From SZUA-521 sp041738285 (lineage in GTDB: Bacteria > Pseudomonadota > Gammaproteobacteria > Pseudomonadales > Azotimanducaceae): DNA of 14,619 nucleotides. How positions within the stretch are numbered: position 1 is the stretch's first letter; each line of letters begins with the position of its first letter. The translations under genes and the position numbers were made by a program. The stretch spans positions 1 to 14,619 of the forward strand of contig JBGSQB010000002.1 in the NCBI GenBank assembly GCA_041738285.1, in the 5' to 3' direction. This document shows positions 7,302 through 14,065 of this stretch, in pieces. Below the pieces are notes generated by a model that made no database searches, had not been told where the DNA came from, and saw only the letters and a list, made by a program, of their open reading frames with translations.

Positions 7302-7809
7302 GACCGAGCACGACGCCGGTTGAGCAGTGGTAGATGTTGTTCGAGGTGCCATGACACCAGTTGATGTCGTTCGACTTGGCCGGCATGTACACCGGGCGAT
7401 CACCTTCGTTGCGGTTGCACAGACAGCGATTGCAGGTGCTCTTACCGCAGCAGTCGTTGTAGGAGATGACATAGTCCTTGCCATCGACCGGGTTACGACA
7501 GGTGCCGATCCAGGTGACGGGGGCTGCTTCAGTACCGGGCGGGCACGAGTTCGCCGAGCCACCGCAGCAGCCGCACAGGAAGCCGTCAATGGCGCAGTAA
7601 CGCCAGTACTCACAAGAGTTCGGATCGCCTTCTTCGGCGGGTTGCGGAGCGCGCGCCGGTGAAGACGCCTGAGCACGTGCGACCGGCAACAAGGGCAGCG
7701 CAACACCGCCAGCAATCGCAACGCCGAAGCGCGACAGAAAGTGGCGGCGCGGCGTTACCCGCGCCACCGTGCGCGCGCTGCGTGCGAACAATCGGTCGAA
7801 CCGGTTCAT
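7285..7809 (-). CDS. aauA: Amine dehydrogenase small subunit (TTQ-bearing, AADH type)
   Basis: A 174-residue precursor of the catalytic subunit of a periplasmic quinoprotein amine dehydrogenase. The start is ATG at 7809 (ATGA overlap with the aauD stop; GAGG 7 nt upstream). A Tat-type signal is visible: TPRRHFLSRFG at 20-29 with Arg21-Arg22, followed by a hydrophobic stretch and ARA. The two Trp that form tryptophan tryptophylquinone are W100 (TWIGTC) and W151 (INWCHG), 51 residues apart as in known enzymes. The catalytic base is D119 (NDCCGK), 19 after the first Trp. The mature part has 14 Cys, including GCCGG and STCNRC, the AADH pattern rather than the 12 of methylamine dehydrogenase. Ser163 stands where AADH has Thr172. 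AADH oxidises phenylethylamine, tyramine and tryptamine; the substrate here is unproven. Confidence 0.94.
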   Translation of the reverse strand: MNRFDRLFARSARTVARVTPRRHFLSRFGVAIAGGVALPLLPVARAQASSPARAPQPAEEGDPNSCEYWRYCAIDGFLCGCCGGSANSCPPGTEAAPVTWIGTCRNPVDGKDYVISYNDCCGKSTCNRCLCNRNEGDRPVYMPAKSNDINWCHGTSNNIYHCSTGVVLGLAVDS

Positions 7810-8426
7810 ACTTTCACCTCGCTTTCGTCGCGCACGTTGGCGCGCATGAACTCGTTGATACTCGCGACCCCGAGGCGCTTGGCCTCGAACAAGCTCTCGA
7901 TGTGCTCGCGTGTGTTCACGAGCCCCTTCGCAACCAGCACTCCCGATTCGTCGATCAGCGCAGCATACGGCAGCTTGCCCACCTGGAATGCCATGCCGAG
8001 TTCCTGGGAGACGACGTACGGGAAACTCTCGATCCGACGATCCGCCACGTAGGCCTCGTGCTCTGCCTTGGTCGAGCCATCGCTGGCAAACACGAGATCG
8101 AGCCACTTCTTTTCTTCCTTGGCGATACGCGTGACAACCGGCAACAGTGATTTGCACACCGGACAGGTTGGCGAGAGGAAGAATACCAGTACCCCGCGCT
8201 TGCGCGCCGCGAAGTCGGCGAGCGCGATGCTGCCGTCGGTCAGGGTCGGCATGGTCAGTGCGGGAACCGTTTCTCCCGCCTTGACGCCGCCCGAGAGCGT
8301 CAATGCACCGGCCGGTGAGACGCGCTCGTGCAGCACCCCGATCTGCCGCGTCAGCGCGAGTACAACGAGCGCAAGCGCAACTACGACGATCCACAGCACC
8401 ACGGTCGAGACGATGAGTGCGTCCAT
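7806..8426 (-). CDS. aauD: Amine dehydrogenase maturation protein, thioredoxin-like
   Basis: About 206 residues; homologue of MauD/AauD, which with AauE/MauE is needed to form or isomerise the many disulfides of the small subunit. An N-terminal membrane anchor (residues 4-26, LIVSTVVLWIVVVALALVVL) is followed by a periplasmic thioredoxin-fold domain with a CPVCK active site (C88, C91) and the cis-Pro segment KLPYAAL. Two starts are possible: ATG at 8435 and ATG at 8426. The GGAGG lies only 1 nt before the first but 10 nt before the second, and the second also gives a TGATG junction with the aauE stop, so 8426 is preferred. Its gene lies immediately before its likely client, aauA. Confidence 0.93.
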   Translation of the reverse strand: MDALIVSTVVLWIVVVALALVVLALTRQIGVLHERVSPAGALTLSGGVKAGETVPALTMPTLTDGSIALADFAARKRGVLVFFLSPTCPVCKSLLPVVTRIAKEEKKWLDLVFASDGSTKAEHEAYVADRRIESFPYVVSQELGMAFQVGKLPYAALIDESGVLVAKGLVNTREHIESLFEAKRLGVASINEFMRANVRDESEVKV

Positions 8427-8947
8427 CACACCCATTCCTCCAATCGCGCCTGGGCGGCAAGCACCTGATTGACTGCGCCATAAATGAGTCCGCAGACAAT
8501 GACGCCAAAGCCGACACTGCCCAGATCAATCCAGCCAAACGAACGTGCGGCGGGCTCGACCAGAGCAAGGCCGCATACTGCAACGAGGATCGAATTGCGC
8601 GCGATCAGACCCCAGGTGATGGGTTGTGAATCGCCGCCGCAACCGCAGTCGATGAAGCGTCGGCCACGCAGCAGATTCACCAGCATGGCAAGTGCGTACA
8701 CACAGAGCACCGCGCCACCGGCAACGAATGCGACCGGCACCTGGGCAAGCGCGGCGAAGCCGAGCAGCACTTCCGCGGTCGCGACCATCCAGGCAGCCGG
8801 CGAGATCACGGCTTCCGGCAGCAGTCGATACGCCATGAGCACACGCTTGAATTGACCGATGTCGCGCACCTTGTGCAGGGCGCCGAACAAAAACAGCCAG
8901 CCGATGGCGAGCTGCGCAATCAGCACGATGACGGGATCGACCATCAT
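8426..8947 (-). CDS. aauE: Amine dehydrogenase maturation protein, integral membrane
   Basis: A 173-residue integral membrane protein of the MauE/DoxX-like family with four or five hydrophobic segments (about 6-24, 50-70, 72-94, 114-130 and 143-163). A conserved-looking CGCGG (C101, C103) sits at a loop after NLLRGRRFID. Family knowledge: MauE works with MauD in transport or oxidative folding of the small subunit. The gene sits in the invariant B-E-D-A order. The first ATG (8947) overlaps the aauB stop as ATGA; an immediately following ATG would give TGATG. An AGG lies 5 nt upstream of the first. The substrate is presumed to be AauA or the AauD thiol pair; that is inference from the family. 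Confidence 0.92.
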   Translation of the reverse strand: MMVDPVIVLIAQLAIGWLFLFGALHKVRDIGQFKRVLMAYRLLPEAVISPAAWMVATAEVLLGFAALAQVPVAFVAGGAVLCVYALAMLVNLLRGRRFIDCGCGGDSQPITWGLIARNSILVAVCGLALVEPAARSFGWIDLGSVGFGVIVCGLIYGAVNQVLAAQARLEEWV

Positions 8948-10074
8948 CGGACCTGGCTGAAGCTCGGCGTCATCGGTCCGCCTTCGATGGTGTGCTTCAA
9001 CGCCCCGGTCATCGCGTCATAGACCCACAAAGCGGGAATTTCCAGCGTCGTCGCGACCAAGAGCGGTGCCGGGTCCTTTGTCACGGCGATCGACATGGCG
9101 TGCGATGCAAGTTCGATGGTGCGCAGCTTGGTGCGCTTGGCAAGGTCGTATACCCACACCTGACTGCCGGGATCCTTGTGCGAATCGGTACCGCCCTGAT
9201 GCACGATCACGAACAACAGACTCTTGTCATTGTGCACGGTGTTGAACTGGCTGCCACCGACCTTCCAGCCCGCCGCACGCTCGGCGTCCGTGAAGAGTGA
9301 CCACTTGTCCTGTGGCGTACCCATGCCCTGGGCGAACTTCACCGGATGCACGAAGCCGTCGAACGAGAAGAAGAGCCATGCATCGCCATGGCGCGAGGCC
9401 TTCTCGGTCACAGGATCCGAGTTTGGCGCAAAGAAAGGCACCGACTTTTTCCGCTGCGTGACCTTGCCGCTGTCGTCGGTCATGAACGATTGCACGGTGC
9501 CATCACCGCAGAGGCTCGCGAAGCTGCGATTGCCGGTCGGGAACACCAGTGCGCAGCCGGCCGTGTCGACCTCGGTGGCGAAGGTGCGATCCGCGACGTT
9601 GACGATCGAGATCGACGTTGCGGGTGTCATGTTCACGACGTACACGAAGCGGCCGTCATCGCTCATGCCGCTGTAGCCCCGCATCGGCATGCCCGTTGCC
9701 CGCTTGGGCGGAATCACGACTTCGGCCACGGGCGTGAAACTCTCGGTCTCGTAAATCACTACGGCGTCGGTTCGATCGCCGTAGGTGCCGCGCGAGTAGA
9801 AGGTGATCGGCACGTAGATCGCGGAGAAGTCGGGCGCAATCTCGGAAGCCATCTGGGCGTAGCCGGTGGACATCATGCCCAGCATCGTCCCGGCAGCCGC
9901 GTCGTAGGCGTACACCTTGCCGTCGGTCATGCCGGTGAAGTTCATGTCGTTCACCAGCACCCAGTGTGGCGTCGGCGAACCGAGCTTCTCGACGAAGTAG
10001 GACTCTGCCTTGAGCGGCTCGGCAGCGGCCGCAGGCCAGGCCAACATCATCAGCAGTGCAAACACAATCCTCAT
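8944..10074 (-). CDS. aauB: Amine dehydrogenase large subunit (AADH/MADH type)
   Basis: A 376-residue precursor of the large subunit, which forms a seven-bladed beta-propeller holding the small TTQ subunit in an alpha2beta2 periplasmic enzyme. Residues 1-18 are a Sec-type signal (hydrophobic IVFALLMMLAWPAAAA). Typical segments include HWVLVNDMNFTGMTDGKVY near the N-terminus, SAIYVPITFYSRGTYGDRTD, and the C-terminal FNTVHNDKSLLFVIVHQGG and WVYDLAKRTKLRTIEL. Blade-like repeats with small hydrophobic strands and Asp-Gly turns occur throughout. The start is ATG at 10074 with a strong GGGGAGG 5 nt upstream. Length agrees with methylamine and aromatic amine dehydrogenase large subunits. It is the first gene of the BEDA-cytochrome-MFS unit, after a 60-bp gap with a possible promoter. 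Confidence 0.93.
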   Translation of the reverse strand: MRIVFALLMMLAWPAAAAEPLKAESYFVEKLGSPTPHWVLVNDMNFTGMTDGKVYAYDAAAGTMLGMMSTGYAQMASEIAPDFSAIYVPITFYSRGTYGDRTDAVVIYETESFTPVAEVVIPPKRATGMPMRGYSGMSDDGRFVYVVNMTPATSISIVNVADRTFATEVDTAGCALVFPTGNRSFASLCGDGTVQSFMTDDSGKVTQRKKSVPFFAPNSDPVTEKASRHGDAWLFFSFDGFVHPVKFAQGMGTPQDKWSLFTDAERAAGWKVGGSQFNTVHNDKSLLFVIVHQGGTDSHKDPGSQVWVYDLAKRTKLRTIELASHAMSIAVTKDPAPLLVATTLEIPALWVYDAMTGALKHTIEGGPMTPSFSQVR

Positions 10075-10103
10075 CGGACCTCCCCGAACGAATCCCGTTT
10101 CGA

Positions 10104-10133
10104 ATTAGAACGCGAACCCGTCACTGCGTCCAA
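10104..10133 (-). promoter_or_regulatory. Candidate sigma-70 promoter for the aau genes
   Basis: In the 60-bp gap before aauB, the minus strand shows TTGGAC (10133-10128), an 18-bp spacer and TCTAAT (10109-10104, five of six matches to TATAAT). The -35 is weak (TTG only). The gap is also long compared with the overlapping junctions around it, so a separate or additional start for aauBEDA is plausible. Read-through from the aminotransferase gene is equally possible. Confidence 0.35.
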
Positions 10134-10134
10134 C

Positions 10135-11526
10135 TCAGTGCTTGCCCACCCATTCCAGGGTTTCGGCAAGCGAGCGCTCGAACTTGTCGAACATTTCGTG
10201 TACCTGGTTCTCGGTGATCACGAGCGGTGGGCAGAAAGCGATGTTCTCGCCAATCGCCCGCACGATGAGCCCATGCTCCTCACAGCGGGCCGCGCAATGC
10301 GCGGCAACGCCCCGCTTGGCGTCGAAATGCGCCTTCGTCATCTTATCCGCAACCACTTCCACCGCCCCGATCATGCCGACGCCCCGCGCCTCACCGATCA
10401 GCGGATGCTGCCCAAGCGCCTTCAGTCGCTTCTGGAACGGCACGCTGGTGCGCTCGGCATGGCCGAACAGATCGCGCTCTTCCATCAATTCCAGATTTCG
10501 CAAGGCAACCGCGGCGCAGACCGGGTGGCCGGAATAGGTAAAGCCATGTCCGAACGTGCCCACCTGCCCCGACAGCTCGATCATCGGTTCATACATGAAC
10601 TCGGGGATGATGACCGCGGACAGTGGCAGGTACGCCGAAGAAACCGCTTTGGCGACGCTCATGGTGGTCGGTTTGATGTTCAGCGTCTGCGCGCCGAATG
10701 GCTTGCCGGTACGACCGAAACCGCAGATCACCTCATCGTCGATGAAAAAGATGCCGTAGCGGTCGAGCACCGCTTGAATGCGCTCGTAGTAGCCGGCCGG
10801 TGGCACCAGCACGCCACCAGCGCCTGCCACGGGCTCGGCGATGAACGCAGCGATCGTATCGGCGCCTTCCTTGAGGATCAGGGCTTCGAGATTGGCGACG
10901 ATGCGGTCGAGGAACTGGGCTTCACTCTCGCCGGGCATCGAATCCCGGTAGTAGTGGGGCGAGTCCGTGTGCAGCACCCCGGCAATGGGCAGGTCAAAGT
11001 GTTTGTGAAAGGGTGGCAGGCCAGTGAGGCTGCCACTTGCAACGGTCACGCCGTGATAGCCGCGTTTGCGCGCGATGATTTTCTTGCGCTCGGGCTTACC
11101 GATCGCGTTGTGGTAGTACCACATCAGTTTGACCTGGGTGTCGTTGGCATCTGAACCCGACAAACCGAAGAACACGCGCCCGGCATCGAATGGCATCATC
11201 GCCTTGAGCTTTTCGGCAAGCAGAATCGACGGCTCGTTCGATCGGCTGGCGAACAGTTGCGAATAGCACAGCGTCTCCATCTGCTCCTTGGCGACCCGGG
11301 CCAGTTCCTCTTCGCCGTAGCCGAGCGCCGTGCACCAGAGGCCCGCCATGCCTTCGAGATACTGTTTACCCTTGCTGTCCCACAGGTACACGCCCTTCGC
11401 GCGCGCCGCGATGGTCGGGCCCTTCTCGTGATGCACCTTCAGGTTGGTGGCCGGGTGCAGCAGGTGTTCGAGGTCCTTGGCTTCCAGCGAGCCAGGCGGG
11501 GCCACATTGTGCAGTGCGCGTGTCAT
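10135..11526 (-). CDS. Class III (omega) aminotransferase, putrescine/GABA-pyruvate type
   Basis: A 463-residue PLP enzyme of the omega-aminotransferase group. The start is ATG at 11526 with GGAGG 4 nt upstream; a TTG just before is less likely. Visible features: HPATNLKVHHEKGP and EGMAGLWCTALGYG near the N-terminus, a phosphate-binding SGSDAND near 124-129, ARKRGYHG, the pyridine-nitrogen Asp in DDEVICGFGRTG (about D264), and the PLP Lys in SVAKAVSSAYLP (K293). The N-terminal pattern resembles SpuC-like putrescine-pyruvate and plant-type GABA-pyruvate transaminases. The likely role is to move the amino group of a diamine, monoamine or omega-amino acid to pyruvate in the cytoplasm. It follows the ureohydrolase gene by 40 bp. 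The precise substrate cannot be fixed from sequence. Confidence 0.87.
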   Translation of the reverse strand: MTRALHNVAPPGSLEAKDLEHLLHPATNLKVHHEKGPTIAARAKGVYLWDSKGKQYLEGMAGLWCTALGYGEEELARVAKEQMETLCYSQLFASRSNEPSILLAEKLKAMMPFDAGRVFFGLSGSDANDTQVKLMWYYHNAIGKPERKKIIARKRGYHGVTVASGSLTGLPPFHKHFDLPIAGVLHTDSPHYYRDSMPGESEAQFLDRIVANLEALILKEGADTIAAFIAEPVAGAGGVLVPPAGYYERIQAVLDRYGIFFIDDEVICGFGRTGKPFGAQTLNIKPTTMSVAKAVSSAYLPLSAVIIPEFMYEPMIELSGQVGTFGHGFTYSGHPVCAAVALRNLELMEERDLFGHAERTSVPFQKRLKALGQHPLIGEARGVGMIGAVEVVADKMTKAHFDAKRGVAAHCAARCEEHGLIVRAIGENIAFCPPLVITENQVHEMFDKFERSLAETLEWVGKH

Positions 11527-11569
11527 CAAACCTCCGTGAGTGCCGATCTTCGGGGCGGAAACGTGGAGT

Positions 11570-12592
11570 CTACCGCGGCGGCGCGAGCACCATCAGGCAG
11601 AGTATTTCGAACAGCATCTGCGCGCCGACCAGGGCGGTGACATAGCCTGGATCATACTGAGGGGCGACCTCCACCACGTCGCCACCAACGACATTTAGAC
11701 CCGCGAGCCCGCGCAAATAGGCTTGCACCTCCCGCGGCGTCAGCCCGCCCACTTCGGGCGTGCCTGTGCCCGGCGCATACGCGGGGTCGATACCGTCCAC
11801 ATCCAGCGTCACGTACACGGGCCCATCGCCAATGATGCTGCGGGTGCGTTCAATGATCGCCCCGACACCGGCAGCGGCAAATTCTTCGGCATGAATCACC
11901 GTCATGCCGGCGTCATAGGAGAACTCCCAGACGAACTCCGATGAACCGCGAATACCCACCTGGACGCAGCGCGCGGGATCGAGCACGCCGTCGAGCACCG
12001 CCATGCGAAACGGGCCGCCGTGATGGAACTTCGTGCCATCCATCTCACCCATCGTGTCGCAGTGCGCATCGATGTGGACCATGCCAACCGGGGCATACTT
12101 TCCCAACGCCTTGAGAATGGGATAGCTCACCGAGTGGTCGCCACCAACTGCCAGCGGACGCACACCGGCATCATGCAGGTTCTGAAAATACGCCTCGATA
12201 TCTTCCATGCTCTGCTCGAGGCTGTAGCGGCTGCGAAACGGCACATCGCCGACGTCGGCGATGACATGGCTTTGCCCCGGCATCACCTTCAACCCAGCAT
12301 TGAAAGGCCCGACGCGCTCGATGTTGCGCACGGCACGCGGCCCGAAGCGGGCCCCCGGACGATTGGTGACACCCAGATCCATGGGTATCCCCACCAACGC
12401 GATGTCCAGTCCGGCAATGGCTTCCCGATGCGGAAAATCGAGCAGTGTTGCGATGCCGGCGTAGGGTTTGGCGCGCTCGCCACCGGCTTTGAACAGTGTC
12501 TCCGCGACGGCGCGGAACACAGGATCATCAATCACTTCGGCTGAGCTGCCCGCGTACTTGACGCGCAGTGCTGCGAGCTTTCCGGCATCCAC
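11570..12592 (-). CDS. Agmatinase/guanidinobutyrase-family ureohydrolase
   Basis: A 340-residue manganese enzyme of the arginase superfamily, cleaving urea from a guanidino compound. The chosen start is GTG at 12592, overlapping the upstream aminotransferase stop by one base (TAGTG), with AGGGGG about 8 nt upstream. The longer open frame upstream only shadows that aminotransferase. All six metal ligands are visible: H153 (GGDHS), D175, H177 and D179 (IDAHCDT), and D264 and D266 (LDVDGIDPAYAPGTGTPE). After the DAHCD motif comes GTKFHHGGPF, usual in agmatinase, guanidinobutyrase and guanidinopropionase rather than arginase. With agmatine it would give putrescine, with 4-guanidinobutyrate GABA, with 3-guanidinopropionate beta-alanine. 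Each product is a potential substrate of a flanking transaminase. The substrate remains open. Confidence 0.9.
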   Translation of the reverse strand: MDAGKLAALRVKYAGSSAEVIDDPVFRAVAETLFKAGGERAKPYAGIATLLDFPHREAIAGLDIALVGIPMDLGVTNRPGARFGPRAVRNIERVGPFNAGLKVMPGQSHVIADVGDVPFRSRYSLEQSMEDIEAYFQNLHDAGVRPLAVGGDHSVSYPILKALGKYAPVGMVHIDAHCDTMGEMDGTKFHHGGPFRMAVLDGVLDPARCVQVGIRGSSEFVWEFSYDAGMTVIHAEEFAAAGVGAIIERTRSIIGDGPVYVTLDVDGIDPAYAPGTGTPEVGGLTPREVQAYLRGLAGLNVVGGDVVEVAPQYDPGYVTALVGAQMLFEILCLMVLAPPR

Positions 12593-13947
12593 TACCGTAC
12601 CCCCTGCAGAGCCTCGCCTACGGTGTTGACCAGTGTTTCGAGGTCCGACCTTTGCATCACGAAGGGTGGACCGAACTGAATCGTGTCGCCGCCATAGCGG
12701 ACGTAGACGCCCTTGTCCCAACACTTCATCGCAATCTCGTAGGGTCGGCGCGTTGGGTCGCCATCCCGGGCCGCGATCGTGAGCGCACCCGCGAAGCCGA
12801 AGTTGCGGATGTCGGTGACATGGGGCGCGCCGTTCAAGCCGTGCAGCAGCGCTTCGAAGTGCGGCGCATTCGCGGCCACACGTCCCACCAGACCCTCCGC
12901 GATCAGCACATCGAGCGCGGCAATGGCTGCGGCGCACGCAACCGGGTGACCCGAGTAGGTGTAGCCGTGGGGAAACTCGAGCAGGTGATCGGCGCCGCCC
13001 GCCTTCATGAATGTCTGATAGATCTCGGTTTTCGTCACCACGGCGCCCATGGGCACTGCGCCATTGGTGATCTGTTTGGCGAAGTTCATGATGTCGGGCA
13101 CCACACCGAAGGCATCGGCGCCCGTCATCGCGCCCATGCGCCCGAAGCCGGTAATGACCTCATCGAAGATCAGGAGGATGCGGTGTTTGTCGCAGATCGC
13201 GCGCAGGCGATCGAGGTACCCCTTCGGCGGCGGTAGCACACCGGCAGAGCCCGCGAGCGGTTCGACGATGACGGCAGCGATGTTCGATGCATCGTGCAGC
13301 GCAATGATGTCCTCGAGTTCATCGGCCAGATGCGCACCGTGCTCGGGCTGTCCGCGCGTGAACAGATTGTCTGCAAGCAGCGTGTGACGCATGTGGTCCG
13401 CACCCGGCCCATCACCGAACAGTTTGCGGTTGGGCGCAATGCCACCGACAGTGAAGCCGCCGAAGTTGACCCCGTGGTAGCCCTTGGCGCGACCGATCAG
13501 GCGCGTCTTCGACGGCTCGCCGCGCAAACGCCAATAGGCGCGGGCGATCTTCAGCGATGTGTCGGCGGCTTCCGAGCCCGAGTTGCAGAAGAAGACGTAG
13601 TCGAGATCCGCAGGTGTCAGCGCTTTGATCTTGTTGGCGAGTTCGAAGGCGAGCGGATGGCCGAATTGAAATGCCGGCGCGTAGTCGAGCGTGCGCAGCT
13701 GACGCGCGACGGCGTCTGCGATTTCCGGCCGGTTGTGGCCGGCGCCGCAGCACCATAAGCCCGACAAGCCATCGAGCACCTTGCGGCCGTCTTCAGCGAT
13801 GAAGTGGACGCCTTCGGCGCGCGTGATGATGCGCGGGTCATCTTTGAATTGACGGTTGCCGGTGAACGGCATCCAGTAGGCTTCGAGCTCGCTACGGGTC
13901 AAGCCTTGGCTTGCAGGTTGTTCTCGCGCTGCCACCGCCCTCTCCAC
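12592..13947 (-). CDS. Beta-alanine/omega-amino acid-pyruvate aminotransferase
   Basis: A 451-residue class III PLP aminotransferase closely resembling BauA-type omega-amino-acid:pyruvate transaminases. Shared marks include EAYWMPFTGNRQF, LSGLWCCGAGH, the FQFGHPLAFELA stretch, NSGSEAADTSLKIARAYWR (about 122-140), RAKGYHGVNFGG, the PLP-ring Asp in FDEVITGFGR (D262), the PLP Lys in NFAKQITNGAVPMGA (K291) and the C-terminal RYGGDTIQFGPPF. It would convert beta-alanine or a similar omega-amino acid to the semialdehyde, with pyruvate as acceptor. GTG at 13947 is the outermost start but has no ribosome site. An in-frame GTG at 13935 has GGAG 6 nt upstream and may be the true start (447 residues). 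This is the first gene of the long minus-strand run; the ureohydrolase overlaps its stop. Confidence 0.9.
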   Translation of the reverse strand: MERAVAAREQPASQGLTRSELEAYWMPFTGNRQFKDDPRIITRAEGVHFIAEDGRKVLDGLSGLWCCGAGHNRPEIADAVARQLRTLDYAPAFQFGHPLAFELANKIKALTPADLDYVFFCNSGSEAADTSLKIARAYWRLRGEPSKTRLIGRAKGYHGVNFGGFTVGGIAPNRKLFGDGPGADHMRHTLLADNLFTRGQPEHGAHLADELEDIIALHDASNIAAVIVEPLAGSAGVLPPPKGYLDRLRAICDKHRILLIFDEVITGFGRMGAMTGADAFGVVPDIMNFAKQITNGAVPMGAVVTKTEIYQTFMKAGGADHLLEFPHGYTYSGHPVACAAAIAALDVLIAEGLVGRVAANAPHFEALLHGLNGAPHVTDIRNFGFAGALTIAARDGDPTRRPYEIAMKCWDKGVYVRYGGDTIQFGPPFVMQRSDLETLVNTVGEALQGVR

Positions 13948-13995
13948 TTGATGTGCCGTGCGCGTAGCCTACTGCACCGTCGATCGACCAGCCAA

Positions 13996-14039
13996 CGCCG
14001 TGGCGGCGTGATTCCAGTTTGAGGCCCGCCGCCACGCCG
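13996..14039. repeat. Long inverted repeat in the divergent intergenic region
   Basis: The arms CGTGGCGGCG (13999-14008) and CGCCGCCACG (14027-14036) are perfectly complementary over 10 bp. Beyond one mismatch, two further base pairs extend the stem (13996-13997 with 14038-14039). The loop is 18 bp. The element lies in the 118-bp gap between two divergent genes, 26 bp before the ABC exporter start. It could be an operator for a dimeric regulator of either gene, or a leader hairpin next to the exporter's ribosome site. Confidence 0.5.
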
Positions 14040-14065
14040 ATTACAGTGCGCGGGAGGAGAACCCC

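Noticed and set aside
7302..7721. N-terminal extension of the small cytochrome frame up to 7721
   Set aside because: This part is a shifted reading of aauA, giving an Arg/Thr/Ser-rich sequence, and places the export signal in mid-protein.
7810..8583. N-terminal extension of the aauA frame up to 8583
   Set aside because: It shadows aauD; the true aauA begins at 7809 with a ribosome site and a twin-arginine signal.
9346..11154. 602-codon plus-strand open frame opposite aauB and the aminotransferase
   Set aside because: It spans the gap between two well-supported minus-strand genes and its product is composition-biased, with no recognisable domain. A GC-driven antisense frame explains it.
12593..12937. 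N-terminal extension of the ureohydrolase frame up to 12937
   Set aside because: It shadows the C-terminus of the BauA-like aminotransferase; the GTG at 12592 has a ribosome site and gives normal family length.
14019..14047. TTGAGG-17 bp-TACAGT as a promoter for the ABC exporter
   Set aside because: Transcription would begin inside the exporter's ribosome binding site, leaving it incomplete; the match is modest.
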